DNA of 64,000 nt from Capsulimonadaceae bacterium (GTDB taxonomy: Bacteria; Armatimonadota; Armatimonadia; Armatimonadales; Capsulimonadaceae), in assembly GCA_031292625.1 (NCBI GenBank), contig JARLGU010000010.1:1-64000 (forward strand), given 5' to 3'. The translations under genes and the position numbers were made by a program. Of this stretch, positions 15,602-24,938 are shown piece after piece. The notes beneath the pieces are model-generated. The model saw only the letters and a program-made list of their open reading frames with translations. It searched no databases and was not told where the DNA came from. Each line of letters starts with the position of its first letter. Positions within the stretch are counted from its first letter, which is position 1.

Positions 15602-17830
15602 TTACCGCATTTCGTACCACGGCGACGCCAAATCGATTTCATAACTGTGATTCGTGAAAGAGCTACCGTCCAGCAAGATAAGTGCCACCCAGCGCCTACT
15701 GCCGTGAACGATGCCGTCAGCCGCGCCGCCCCAGCACGAAGAGCTTTGGCCGTCCAGCGGCAACTTGATTGCCCTCCAACCTGTCCAATCGATACATCCG
15801 GCATCGACTTGAAACGTTTGTCCGGACGAATCCATGTATCTGGCGTGAAGAGTAACCCTTGAGCCATCGCCATTGATCCAAAGAATTAGCGCCTGCGCAG
15901 TATCAGGGATGTGTTCAGTTAGATTAGGTTCAACAGTATAGTAATTCCAGCCACTCCCGGTCGTGTATGGAACCCGAAGCACGGTTGCGCAAACTAAACC
16001 ATCCTGGGACTTGAAGACATCGAGTTTTGTTGGCGCAAGAAGCTTGTCATTAACGTGAAAGTATCTAGTGTAGCCAGCGGCAGACGATTCGTCGATCCAA
16101 TGTGGCATAGCGATATATTTCGCATTAATCGTTGCCGATGCGGGCATCTGACTTGAGGAAATTGCCCTTAAGTGCGAAAAGCCCCGTGTTGCGCCAGCAA
16201 AGGTGACCATTCGCGTTGTATCCGGCGGCACCATGATCGCTCGGTGATCGACTATGGCTCTGCCGGATGTCGGTTTGTGCATGATCTGGCCGTTGAATAT
16301 GTGCGATGATCTGTTGGTTATGCTTGCAACAAGATCGATACCTCGCGGCGCGACAGCAAGATCTATCGGCCAGGCAATCAGCGCGGATGGAGCGGCGGTT
16401 GAAACTACTGGAATATCATTCCATTTCATTGTCAGATCAATGCGCTGGGGGCTAACGCCATCTAGGTTCATAAAATAGTCGCTTGTGATGGACTTGACAT
16501 TGTGCGGCGGCACAACGCATCGCGCCTGGCGACCGCAATTCGTTAACACTACTGCCGCAGTTTCTCCTTCGGTGTTGCGGACGCGAACTGATATAGGGAC
16601 GGATGGGCATGCTCTTGCGATTGGGAACTCAGGCGAAAGCTCGATGGATGCCGCGCGCTTGAGCGGCCGATATTCTGGAGCAGAATCGGCGATTTTGCGC
16701 ACAGTGGGCATTCGCTGGTCGTCAGGGGTCAAAGGGTTTGTGGACCACGTAACAAGAGCGAGGTCATCCGGCCCTTCAAAAAGAAGCTGATAATCTTGTG
16801 CATCTTTAGTAGCTATTCGATGGCAGAACCGGTATCCGCGTAACTGCCGAATTAAGCTGCGGACCGCCACGAACGAAGGCTTTGGGGTAAGGTGTTGTGT
16901 GAGCATGCCATACCGGTGCTCTCCGTTGCTCGGATCGGGACCGTCGTTCTTCCAGTCGTAAAATATGGTAAGATCAACGCACGCTGCGAGATTGGTGAGA
17001 TACTCGCGCACAATATAGCAGGCCTGCTTCTGTTCGCTTATCCCGGTTGTCGCGGTATGGTAGCCCCATTCCGAACAAACAATAGGAAGCACATCCTGAC
17101 CTGCGGGCGTGTACTGGGCGACAAGAGCGCGGACTTTGGCGTAGTCGTTTTCAACCGTCTCGGGATTCGTGCTGCGATAGGGATGTACCGAAAGACCACT
17201 CGCATTGGTGAGGCATCCGCTCTTGAGCATTGTATTGATGTAATCCAGTGGAATGCAGTTGGTCGCGCCAACTAGAATCGTCGCTCGAGGATCTGCGATG
17301 CGCATCGCATGGATCGTGACCTTGACAAGCGCGGCGTAATCCTCCGCGTTTGGAGCTGGCTTCCAAAAGACGCTGAGGTTGGGTTCGTTCCATAATTCCC
17401 AAATCACACCGCGATTTCGGTAGCGAGCCGCCGCCGCTTCACAGAACCTTGCGTAGGCTTCCCGATCCGCATTCGCATGAGGCGACAGGCCGCTGTCATA
17501 GAGCGGATTGCCGTAATCCAGAATGAGAAGGGCGCGAACACCGGCTTTGTCCAAGTCTCCCAGCAAGGCGTCGTAAGCTCTAAAATCGTAGACGCCCAGT
17601 TTCTTTTCAACATTTTGCCATGGGCAGTCCATTCGGACGAATCCAAATCCGGCGTCCTCAAGACATCGCAATTCGTCTGGTCCGAGGTATGTGCTGTGTA
17701 TATTGACGCCAAAACCATTTGGGATGATCGGATGTGGCAATCCAACGACGGAGGCACAGGCTATTGTTGACATCGCGAAGAATATTGCGAGACGCAGCAC
17801 GCCTCCAATCGCGGGTTTCAATTGAAGCAT
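15602..17830 (-). CDS. Secreted clan GH-A glycoside hydrolase (GH39/GH5-like)
   Basis: This 742-residue protein starts with a signal peptide (about residues 1-26). A (beta/alpha)8 catalytic domain of about 320 residues follows, with acid/base E149 in WELWNEPN and nucleophile E254 in VCSEWGYHT, the pattern of GH39/GH5-type retaining enzymes. The remaining ~400 residues are beta-rich, probably accessory beta-sandwich modules, ending in a carbohydrate-binding-like domain. AAGGATC precedes the ATG. It is the last gene of the regulator-pseudopilin-hydrolase operon (20.0-15.6 kb). The substrate is a plant or fungal polysaccharide, not resolvable from sequence. Confidence 0.8.
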   Translation of the reverse strand: MLQLKPAIGGVLRLAIFFAMSTIACASVVGLPHPIIPNGFGVNIHSTYLGPDELRCLEDAGFGFVRMDCPWQNVEKKLGVYDFRAYDALLGDLDKAGVRALLILDYGNPLYDSGLSPHANADREAYARFCEAAAARYRNRGVIWELWNEPNLSVFWKPAPNAEDYAALVKVTIHAMRIADPRATILVGATNCIPLDYINTMLKSGCLTNASGLSVHPYRSTNPETVENDYAKVRALVAQYTPAGQDVLPIVCSEWGYHTATTGISEQKQACYIVREYLTNLAACVDLTIFYDWKNDGPDPSNGEHRYGMLTQHLTPKPSFVAVRSLIRQLRGYRFCHRIATKDAQDYQLLFEGPDDLALVTWSTNPLTPDDQRMPTVRKIADSAPEYRPLKRAASIELSPEFPIARACPSVPISVRVRNTEGETAAVVLTNCGRQARCVVPPHNVKSITSDYFMNLDGVSPQRIDLTMKWNDIPVVSTAAPSALIAWPIDLAVAPRGIDLVASITNRSSHIFNGQIMHKPTSGRAIVDHRAIMVPPDTTRMVTFAGATRGFSHLRAISSSQMPASATINAKYIAMPHWIDESSAAGYTRYFHVNDKLLAPTKLDVFKSQDGLVCATVLRVPYTTGSGWNYYTVEPNLTEHIPDTAQALILWINGDGSRVTLHARYMDSSGQTFQVDAGCIDWTGWRAIKLPLDGQSSSCWGGAADGIVHGSRRWVALILLDGSSFTNHSYEIDLASPWYEMR

Positions 17831-17844
17831 TTAGAGATCCTTTC

Positions 17845-17875
17845 GAAAAGACGATGATCGCTAATTCGTCTTTTC
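17845..17875 (-). promoter_or_regulatory. 10-bp perfect inverted repeat between pseudopilin and hydrolase genes
   Basis: GAAAAGACGA at 17845-17854 pairs with TCGTCTTTTC at 17866-17875. On the minus strand it spans the pseudopilin stop codon and ends 14 bases before the hydrolase ATG at 17830. It is not followed by a separate T-run. An intercistronic RNA hairpin that changes relative expression, or a repressor site, are both possible. Confidence 0.6.
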
Positions 17876-18793
17876 CCGGAGGGCGAAGGTTGCGCCGTAT
17901 TGGACAGGATTGCTATTTGAATTGAGATTGCAGTCCGTGCTTGGCGCTAGAGAGTTAAATGTAGGCGGACACTGGGCGAAAGCTTTCGTGTTTCCTATGG
18001 TCGTATCATATCCCGCTCCGACCAGTGTTGGCTTGAACCACCTTGCATGGCCGTCCGCCAACAAGTAGTTTGCTCCACTTTGGTGTCGCCCGTCAGCCCC
18101 GATAAAGTAAGAGTTATTGCCTGTAATGTTGGTAACAATATTGTCGCTTTCGTTAGCCTGGGCATTGGCGAGCTGGCCGGTGGCATATTTGAGGGAGCTC
18201 GCCGTTTCAGTTGAAGCTGACCCGCTATTATTGCCATTCAGTGAGTATCCGCCTAGGCTTACAATTCCATTTCCGCATGGCGACTTTTGGACGTCCGCTG
18301 CCAGAGACGTCACGTTGATAGTCGAACTACCAATACAGTTGATGACTTCGAAAAGCATGACAGATCTTGCGGGGCTTGCCATCTCGGAAATGGCCACAGG
18401 AACAGGAATGCCATTGTTTGAGTTGTCCAGTACATAAGGCACCATGTTGGAGTTGATCGCATATGAGATAAAGTCTTGAGGATTTATATCGTCAGGACAT
18501 AGGAACACAGACGTGCTTTTGGCATATGGGAACACTTGTGCAGCCCATCCATTTCCGCCTCCCCAGTTGTTCGTTCCGCATGGGACAATTTCATCGTAAT
18601 CCTGCTCGTACTGCGTATAGGCTAGACCAAGCTGCTTCAAATTGGACAAGCAAGCTGCAGAGCGGGCTTTCTCTCTGGCTTGTGCGAAGATTGGAAATAA
18701 CACTGCTGCCAATATCGCTATTATGGCTATAGACACTAATAACTCTATAAGAGTAAATGCTCTCACTTGAGAACGATCAGTTACGACTATCAT
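17861..18793 (-). CDS. DUF1559-type prepilin-like protein (pseudopilin) of a hydrolase operon
   Basis: This 310-residue protein has a type IV prepilin N-terminus: a basic leader, AFTLIELL, then a hydrophobic helix and the [27 protein letters not shown] segment typical of this superfamily. Prepilin peptidase should cut before the Phe. The H-X9-DG motif is present ([14 protein letters not shown]). Its ATG lies one base after the regulator stop, and its GGAGG ribosome site lies within the last codons of the regulator, so translation is coupled. The hydrolase gene follows 30 bases later. A surface or secretion-apparatus role linked to that enzyme is inferred. Confidence 0.85.
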   Translation of the reverse strand: MIVVTDRSQVRAFTLIELLVSIAIIAILAAVLFPIFAQAREKARSAACLSNLKQLGLAYTQYEQDYDEIVPCGTNNWGGGNGWAAQVFPYAKSTSVFLCPDDINPQDFISYAINSNMVPYVLDNSNNGIPVPVAISEMASPARSVMLFEVINCIGSSTINVTSLAADVQKSPCGNGIVSLGGYSLNGNNSGSASTETASSLKYATGQLANAQANESDNIVTNITGNNSYFIGADGRHQSGANYLLADGHARWFKPTLVGAGYDTTIGNTKAFAQCPPTFNSLAPSTDCNLNSNSNPVQYGATFALREKTN

Positions 18794-18794
18794 C

Positions 18795-19997
18795 TTATCC
18801 TCCTAGACTAAGAGTGCGCTTGATTTCGTCAGGATCGGGAAGGATCAACCGAGGTTCTAAGCGCCGATGCTGCGGCTCGGCTGGCAGCCTTCCGCCCACT
18901 CGGTCGAAGAGCATCCCAACAAGCTCTCCGCCGATCCGAGGATTCTCCTTGTCGATCGTAACGGCAGGGCAAACATCGACATTATGGGAAATCCGTTTAT
19001 ACGCCCAAAAGTTATCATAGCCAGCTAGCAGCAGATCTTTCCCCGGCGTCTTCCCTAAAATTCGGCATGCTGCATCGACACTGGTCAGTTCGCCGTCCGA
19101 AAGGCAAAGGATGGCATCGACAGGATGGGGGGTATGGAGATGTTCAAACAGGTACCCGGCCAATACGCGCTGTCCTAGTTCAATCTGGGCTGCCGAATCG
19201 ACACCTTGCATAAAGGGATAAGATACCAACGGCAGACATTCTAGCCCAAGCTCCGCGACCGCTTTCTCATAGCCCTTGCGCCGCTCTTGTGGCCAGCACA
19301 TTTCTTCTTCGCAGCTAAACATCAAGATTCGCCTGCAGCCTTGCGAGTAAAGCCACTTGACCTCCTCGGCGACACCTGCGGAATGATCGCTTCCCACGCG
19401 ATCTATACCGTCAAGATCGAACTCAAACCCGTACGCCACGATCGGAACGCCTATTTCGTGCGCCTTGATAAGCATTTGAAGCGCGTTAGGAAATCGATTT
19501 AGAAGATCGATTACAATGATTCCAAAAGGGCTTGATTGAATAATTCCTTCCCAATCGCCGCTGTCTATCATGGCTGGATGGAAAGCCAGGAAGTGCCGCT
19601 CACGCTTGCGAACCTCATCTATAGCGCCTTGATCGATCCAATCATCCGTCCCATAGGCGTGAAAAGGCAGATCGAGGCCACGGGGATGAGAACTTAGCAT
19701 CACGATCGTATTTCTGAGAATACCGCTGCGTATCCCACCGATTTCGTTGACAATTCGCAAACGGCCGCCATTCGAGCGAATGACGCCTTTCTCACTCAGT
19801 GCAGCTAGCGCCCGGACAACTGTTGATCTCGTGACACTCGTTATCTGAGCTAAATCCCGCTCAGACGGCAATCGTTCTCCTTCTAGATAGAGACCGTCCT
19901 TGATACCGCGTTGGATATGCTGGATAACGCGCAACCGCGGTGCTAAGCTTGACATTTGCTCTTTTCGATCTCGGTCTTTGCAAGTAACGAGTGCCAT
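18795..19997 (-). CDS. GntR-type HTH fused to a LacI-type sugar-sensing domain
   Basis: This ~400-residue regulator has an N-terminal GntR winged helix (residues ~15-80, with [12 protein letters not shown] and [13 protein letters not shown]) and a LacI/periplasmic-binding-like effector domain (~100-390), as in AraR/GntR-hybrid repressors. ATG 19997 is chosen for its GAGGA site; an upstream in-frame ATG at 20045 would overlap the promoter. It opens an operon with the pseudopilin and a secreted hydrolase and probably represses its own promoter through the palindrome GGACCGTCC between -35 and -10. Confidence 0.85.
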   Translation of the reverse strand: MALVTCKDRDRKEQMSSLAPRLRVIQHIQRGIKDGLYLEGERLPSERDLAQITSVTRSTVVRALAALSEKGVIRSNGGRLRIVNEIGGIRSGILRNTIVMLSSHPRGLDLPFHAYGTDDWIDQGAIDEVRKRERHFLAFHPAMIDSGDWEGIIQSSPFGIIVIDLLNRFPNALQMLIKAHEIGVPIVAYGFEFDLDGIDRVGSDHSAGVAEEVKWLYSQGCRRILMFSCEEEMCWPQERRKGYEKAVAELGLECLPLVSYPFMQGVDSAAQIELGQRVLAGYLFEHLHTPHPVDAILCLSDGELTSVDAACRILGKTPGKDLLLAGYDNFWAYKRISHNVDVCPAVTIDKENPRIGGELVGMLFDRVGGRLPAEPQHRRLEPRLILPDPDEIKRTLSLGG

Positions 19998-20016
19998 TGT
20001 GTCCTCTTGTGGTGAT

Positions 20017-20045
20017 ATATTATCATGGACGGTCCAAAATGTCAA
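20017..20045 (-). promoter_or_regulatory. Near-consensus promoter with embedded operator palindrome
   Basis: On the minus strand: TTGACA (20040-20045), a 17-bp spacer, and TAATAT (20017-20022) with an extended TGA just before the -10. The 9-bp palindrome GGACGGTCC (20027-20035) lies within the spacer, an ideal site for repression. The regulator ATG is 20 bases downstream of the -10. Confidence 0.85.
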
Positions 20046-20085
20046 TATGGGTATACCATAACATGGAACGATATTCTAGTTTATC

Positions 20086-20214
20086 GTTGAGACAAACGCA
20101 ACAGCTCAGATGCTGCATGTGGTTTTGCAGCTCCGACAAGCAACCGGCAAGCTTTGGTTCGATGACGTAGAAGTCAAGAAAATTGGTCAATCAGTAGCGC
20201 CAAAGGGCAATTAG
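20086..20214 (+). pseudogene. C-terminal remnant of a secreted carbohydrate-active protein
   Basis: A 42-codon plus-strand frame reads VVLQLRQATGKLWFDDVEV and then KKIG before a short tail and TAG. This is the usual last strand of CBM4/9-like modules at the end of glycoside hydrolases (compare TAWFDDVRVED in the GH5 enzyme at 59677). There is no start codon and no upstream domain: the frame abuts the promoter of the divergent operon. It is a remnant of a lost hydrolase gene. Confidence 0.55.
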
Positions 20215-20746
20215 CGCCGAACCCTACACTTCGTGGGCGTTGGTCGTATCACTTGGACTTCAACGCCCCTGCAACATGATTGGTGGCTCTGCGCTTGGAC
20301 TTGTCGGTGACACCAATGGCAGTGATCCAACCTTCCGGGTGATTTCCACCATTGCAAAGCCCTGCTCCTGCCGCCGCCCCCCAGAATGTTCTCGTAAAAA
20401 TGTTACAGATGCGCTCCGCATAATGTGGCAGTCGGAGAACGAGAGATCCGAGCATACTTCTTGTTGGGGTGCAGTAGCGCATGCCGCCCCGCGATTATCT
20501 CAGCTCAAAATGTGTTGTGATGCCGCCCACCTCCCCACTATCCCATCCTGCCAAACGGAGCAAATCTCCGCGGGGTTAGGCTGGGTGGCGGTCGGGTTTG
20601 GTGGGGCGAAACGATGACAGCAACGATAACGATCCGGTACACGCTCCAATGGACCTAAGGGGCGATCGTTGTTGCCGTCATCTATTGCAGCGCCGGCAAT
20701 CCTTGATTCGCTTCAGTATCGTATGGCATAAATTTCTGCCCGTACG
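20215..20746. other. Gap without recognised gene
   Basis: This ~530-bp stretch has short open frames on both strands with no recognisable domain, ribosome site or repeat. It may be decayed coding sequence between the remnant at 20086 and the small membrane gene at 20747. Confidence 0.4.
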
Positions 20747-20920
20747 TTATCCCCGCCGCGATAGGAGGCGCATTACGACAACCGTAATGACGAGTGCGAG
20801 AACAATTATGGGGATCAGATGAAATAGCCAGGCCATCAAATGGAATAAAGCTCCAATGACGTGCCCAGTGATCCAGAGCAGGAGAAGGATCACGGCGAGT
20901 GCGATTAAGAGTGTTTGCAT
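20747..20920 (-). CDS. Small two-helix membrane protein (lmo0937/DUF5670-like)
   Basis: This 57-residue protein is almost wholly hydrophobic: helix 1 residues ~3-22, helix 2 ~28-50, then a basic tail. It resembles the short lmo0937-type membrane proteins. The ATG at 20920 is chosen because upstream in-frame sequence is not hydrophobic; an ATG at 21067 would add 49 residues. The function is unknown. It follows the ssu genes on the same strand with a 217-bp gap. Confidence 0.5.
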   Translation of the reverse strand: MQTLLIALAVILLLLWITGHVIGALFHLMAWLFHLIPIIVLALVITVVVMRLLSRRG

Positions 20921-21137
20921 GGCTGTGTTTGTATCCGTCAAGTCTCTCGGCGATAGCGCTCTTGCGGCTGCTTGGACGTTTGTGACGATGCCTACCAGTA
21001 CCATTAACCATGCAGCAGACGTTTCCTCCCATGCCGCGAATATTGCCTGACGGGACGGCACGAACATCGCGCGGGCAATCTGCCGCTTCCCTGGCTTTTG
21101 CCGCCGCGCCGTAGTCGTTTCGGCTCAAGATAGACGA

Positions 21138-21917
21138 CTATTCTTCGGCGGGACCAAGGACTTGCTCGAGAATCTTTGCTTCATATTGGCCGAATTCCGC
21201 AATTGTTCGTTGGCGAGGACGGGCGAGCTCTATCTTCGTGTCGAGCGCAATCTTTCCCCGTTCCAGGAGCGCCACCCGGTCGGCGAGTGCGACGGCCTCT
21301 TCAACATCGTGAGTGATCAGAAGCACAGTAAAGCCGTGCTCATGCCAGAGGCGTTCAATCAGACGTTGCATTTCGATGCGCGTCAGCGCATCAAGCGCGC
21401 TCATTGGCTCATCCAACAATAGGAGGCGCGGCTTGGAAACGAGGGCTCGCGCAAGGCCGACTCGCTGCCGTTCGCCGCCTGACAGAACGGCTGGCCAGTC
21501 GTCCGCGCGGTCGAGCAGGCCAACTTCCGTGAGCGCTTGATCGGCTTCATCCCTCCAATTGCCTTGGCGGCCAATCCCAACGTTGTCGCGCACCCGTTTC
21601 CATGGCAGTAGACGAGCGTCTTGGAACATAACGCGGGCACCGGAGTTCTGCCCCTGCAGAGGCGCTCCGTCGATCAATATTTGCCCCTCGCTGGGCGTCT
21701 CAAGGCCGGCAACCAGACGCAAGAGGGTACTCTTGCCGCACCCGCTTTTGCCGATCAGCGCGACAAACTGACCGTAGGGTATGGCAAAGTCGACTGCGCT
21801 CAAGACAGGCGACGCGCCAAAGCTTTTGTTCACGCTCTTGAGAACGACGTGGTTGGGCTGTTCTCGTGGAATTGGCGGATTCGAGCCGCCATTTAGGACT
21901 GGTAAGCGGGCTGCCAT
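21138..21917 (-). CDS. ssuB: Aliphatic sulfonate ABC transporter ATP-binding protein
   Basis: This ~259-residue ATPase has Walker [10 protein letters not shown] at ~56-64, a Q-loop, the ABC signature LSGGERQR, Walker B LLLLDEP and the H-loop THDVEEA. It belongs to the SsuB/TauB/nitrate type and powers uptake with the permease and binding protein encoded upstream. The ATG at 21917 overlaps the end of the permease gene by 25 bases. The long upstream extension of the open frame is a shadow of the permease gene. Confidence 0.85.
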   Translation of the reverse strand: MAARLPVLNGGSNPPIPREQPNHVVLKSVNKSFGASPVLSAVDFAIPYGQFVALIGKSGCGKSTLLRLVAGLETPSEGQILIDGAPLQGQNSGARVMFQDARLLPWKRVRDNVGIGRQGNWRDEADQALTEVGLLDRADDWPAVLSGGERQRVGLARALVSKPRLLLLDEPMSALDALTRIEMQRLIERLWHEHGFTVLLITHDVEEAVALADRVALLERGKIALDTKIELARPRQRTIAEFGQYEAKILEQVLGPAEE

Positions 21918-22696
21918 TTCAGCAAGACCCTTTCTAGCAATCGCGCCATTGCGTCCGCCGCCTTGCCAAGCACCGCGTAGACCACAATCCCTAAAAGAAC
22001 GACGTCGGTTTGCATGAAGTCGCGCGCGTTCATTGTGATGTATCCGATCCCCGAGTCTCCCGCGATGGTTTCGGCTACGATCAGGGTTAACCACATCAAG
22101 CCGAGGGCATAACGAACCCCGACCAACACCGATGGCATTGCGCCCGGGAGGATGACGTTCCAAAACAGCGACCAAGATTTGACGCCGTAGACCGATGCCA
22201 TCTCGCGCAGCGCGGGGTCGATCGAGCGAACTCCGTGAAACGTGTTCAAATAGATTGGGAAGAAAACGCCGAGCGTCACCAGGAACAGCTTCGCTGGTTC
22301 TCCAATTCCGAACCACAGAATTACCAACGGGATAAGCGCCAGATGCGGGATGTTGCGCAGCATTTGAACTGAGCTGTCCAGGAGAGTTTCGGCTATCCGC
22401 GAAAGTCCGTTGAGGAGACCAAGCAGAAAACCTATGCCCCCGCCGATCAAGAAACCGAGGCCGGCGCGCTCGGAGCTGATGGCTATCGCGCTTTGCAGTT
22501 GGCCGTTATGCCAAAGACGTTCCCCGGCGGCGAAAACGACGCTGGGAGCCGGCAGGATGCGCGATGAGATGACTCCGTGCACTGCGAGCAGTTGCCACGA
22601 AATGATCGCAACCGCTGGAACGCTCCATGAGAGCAGCAGGTGAACGATGGCGTTCTCTGATCTGTTTCGAGAATTGCGATTTGCGGTGCTTGTCAT
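21893..22696 (-). CDS. ssuC: Aliphatic sulfonate ABC transporter permease
   Basis: This 267-residue BPD_transp_1 permease has about six transmembrane helices. The cytoplasmic EAA-like coupling loop is in [24 protein letters not shown]. It is homologous to SsuC/TauC. The start ATG 22696 gives the expected basic N-terminus; the frame extends upstream without support. It lies between the binding-protein gene (13-base gap) and the ATPase gene (overlap), as in ssuACB operons. Confidence 0.85.
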   Translation of the reverse strand: MTSTANRNSRNRSENAIVHLLLSWSVPAVAIISWQLLAVHGVISSRILPAPSVVFAAGERLWHNGQLQSAIAISSERAGLGFLIGGGIGFLLGLLNGLSRIAETLLDSSVQMLRNIPHLALIPLVILWFGIGEPAKLFLVTLGVFFPIYLNTFHGVRSIDPALREMASVYGVKSWSLFWNVILPGAMPSVLVGVRYALGLMWLTLIVAETIAGDSGIGYITMNARDFMQTDVVLLGIVVYAVLGKAADAMARLLERVLLKWQPAYQS

Positions 22697-22709
22697 GGGC
22701 TTGCCACGT

Positions 22710-23726
22710 TTATTGCTTAGCGGGAAGGGGCGAAATGGAATGTGACGGCGTCGAGAAATCGTATACCGCATCCTTCACAGTGATGCTTTTCGGAAGGAGA
22801 GCGATTCTGTGAAACATGTCGGCCAACTCTTGCTGGCGAGCCACGGCGCTTGACGTTACTGGACCTTCGCCGAAAGTGCGGTGGGAGATGACGACCTCGA
22901 GTGTTGGAACATCGATTCCGAGATCCGGCGACATCAACTTCGCGACCGCGAGCTTGTGCGACGCGATATACGTGTCCGCATCGCGAAGCTGTCGCAGAAC
23001 GACCTTAACGACCTCTGGATGCTCGCGAACAAAGTCGGTTTGTCCGATATAGAACTCCCGGTCCGCCATCAGACCTGTCCCGTCCTGAAGGACGCGGGCG
23101 CGCCCATCGCGAAGAACCGACGTGTAATAGGGATCCCAGATGACCCACGCATCGATGCTTCCCTGTTCAAAGGCGGCGCGCGCGTCCGGCGGCTCCAGAT
23201 ACTTAATGTGAACGTCGTCCGTCGTGAGCCCAGCCTCTTTTAGAGCGCTGATCAATAAGCAATGAGACGTCGTCCCCTTAACGATTGCGACGGACTTGCC
23301 CTTCAGGCCGGCGAGTGTCCGAATACTGGATGTTTTCGGAACGAGGATTGCGAGCGCCTGAGGGCTCGGGCCTTCCATGCCGACGTATACGAACGGTACG
23401 CCGCTTGCCTGAGCGATGAGCGGGGGAGGCTCTCCGACGTGTCCGATGTCGATCTTGCCGGCATTCAGCGCCTCGATGAGGGGCGGTCCGGCCTGGAACT
23501 GGCGCCAGACGACGGTATAACCAAGAGGTCTGAGCGCTTCCTCAAGCTTGCCGCTCGACTTGAGGATGCGAAACGTACCGAATGCTTGGTAGCCGATATT
23601 GACGACATGCTGATCGCCTGACGAGGCAAACTGGCCGGCTCGACGGCTGCACCCGAATAGGGCCCCAAGAGCAACCGTTGTCGCAAGAAGGACACCGCAA
23701 AATCGCAATGATGTGTTGATGTTCAC
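22710..23726 (-). CDS. ssuA: Sulfonate-binding lipoprotein of the ABC transporter
   Basis: This ~338-residue NMT1/SsuA-type periplasmic-binding protein has a lipobox LGALFGC with the lipid-modified Cys near residue 26. Start GTG 23726 puts the signal sequence at the N-terminus; a TTG at 23786 is possible but adds a non-signal stretch. The family binds alkanesulfonates or taurine. No FMN monooxygenase (ssuD) gene is next to it. A TATACT -10-like box lies at 23789-23794. Confidence 0.8.
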   Translation of the reverse strand: MNINTSLRFCGVLLATTVALGALFGCSRRAGQFASSGDQHVVNIGYQAFGTFRILKSSGKLEEALRPLGYTVVWRQFQAGPPLIEALNAGKIDIGHVGEPPPLIAQASGVPFVYVGMEGPSPQALAILVPKTSSIRTLAGLKGKSVAIVKGTTSHCLLISALKEAGLTTDDVHIKYLEPPDARAAFEQGSIDAWVIWDPYYTSVLRDGRARVLQDGTGLMADREFYIGQTDFVREHPEVVKVVLRQLRDADTYIASHKLAVAKLMSPDLGIDVPTLEVVISHRTFGEGPVTSSAVARQQELADMFHRIALLPKSITVKDAVYDFSTPSHSISPLPAKQ

Positions 23727-23909
23727 GCTGAAGGAAGGCTTCCAATTTCTCGATGGGAATAATGGGGATGGCGTCTCCCGGCGCAAGTATACCTCGCGGC
23801 ATATGGTCTTTGCCAGGATATCGGCTCAGGAAACAAGTTCGCACTTTACGCGAACAATACCTGCGCGTTGCGATAAGTCTTTCAGCGCAGTCGCCAATTC
23901 GGCGGGCTC

Positions 23910-24938
23910 CTAACACGCGGCCCTGTACCGTTCGATCAGGTCATCAGGCGGCGCGAAGCCTTGGAGGCTGATCGGGCGGCGCTCTACGGCGCTTTGATAG
24001 ACGGCGAGGACGACGGCCCATTCGTGTAGCGATTGGCGCAGGCTCGTCCCCGGTTCGGCGGCATCGCCGGTAAGCCAGTCGAACATCGCCTGGTGAAAAC
24101 CGGTTTGAGCAAGTCTATTGTTTGCCGCGAACCCATCCATCCCGCCATAATGACCGCCGTCATATGCGCCGTCCCCCACGATTTCCCAGCGGCCAAACTC
24201 CTCGAACAGAACGCGCCCCTTGTCGCCGAATGCCGCGATGCGCACGTGCTGCCAGGTCGTCGACGGATCCCCGGCGCGCGGAGAGATGGTCCCAGATGTC
24301 CAGAGGGCCGTCAGACCCGTTTCAAACTCAAGCGCTGCCACGGTCGTGCAGGGCGCGGGGTGTCCGGGATCGCTCTCATCCCAGCCCGAAGCGTTGGCGA
24401 ATACGCGCGTAACGGCGGGGTCTCCAATCAGCGATCGACCGTAGTTGAGCGTGTGCGTTCCCTGGCCGGAAATATTCATCCCCGCGGAAATGTGTAGAAA
24501 CTCCGGCTTGCCGCAAACGCCGCTGGCGAATGCTCGCTGGCATTTGAGCAGGTTGGGATGCCAGCGGAGCTGATGACAGACCGCGAATCGCGTCGCGCTC
24601 GCGTTACAAAGTACTTGGAGTTGACGCCAGTCCGCGACGCCGGAAGCGATCGGCTTCTCGACCGTGCAAAGCGGCACGTCGTGCTCGGAGACGAGCGTCA
24701 TTAGCTCAATGCGCGTATGCGGCCAGGTGACGATGTGGACGATATCCGGGCGCTCTCGTTCCAGCATCTCGGCCGCATCCGCATAGGCGCGCAGTCCGTA
24801 TTTTACGGCAAGCGGGTCGCGGCGCATTGACGACGGCGCGCAGCATGCGACCACAGTCGCGTCTCGCAGGTCCCGGTAGGCTTCAATATGGGCTCCGGCG
24901 CGCCCTCCGCAGCCGATGATCGCGGCTTTGTATGTCAT
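23910..24938 (-). CDS. Gfo/Idh/MocA family oxidoreductase
   Basis: This 342-residue NAD(P)-dependent sugar dehydrogenase-type enzyme has an N-terminal Rossmann segment AAIIGCGGRAGAH, the EKPIASG substrate/cofactor motif (EKP near residue 96), and a C-terminal alpha/beta domain. The ATG overlaps the stop of the zinc dehydrogenase gene (ATGA at 24935-24938), so the two are co-translated. Together with the AraC regulator divergent from the pair this looks like a small polyol or sugar oxidation unit. The substrate is unknown. Confidence 0.85.
   Translation of the reverse strand: MTYKAAIIGCGGRAGAHIEAYRDLRDATVVACCAPSSMRRDPLAVKYGLRAYADAAEMLERERPDIVHIVTWPHTRIELMTLVSEHDVPLCTVEKPIASGVADWRQLQVLCNASATRFAVCHQLRWHPNLLKCQRAFASGVCGKPEFLHISAGMNISGQGTHTLNYGRSLIGDPAVTRVFANASGWDESDPGHPAPCTTVAALEFETGLTALWTSGTISPRAGDPSTTWQHVRIAAFGDKGRVLFEEFGRWEIVGDGAYDGGHYGGMDGFAANNRLAQTGFHQAMFDWLTGDAAEPGTSLRQSLHEWAVVLAVYQSAVERRPISLQGFAPPDDLIERYRAAC

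Noticed and set aside
23727-23909. Possible SAM or other riboswitch in the ssuA leader
   Set aside because: Some hairpins are present, but no conserved riboswitch core could be matched.
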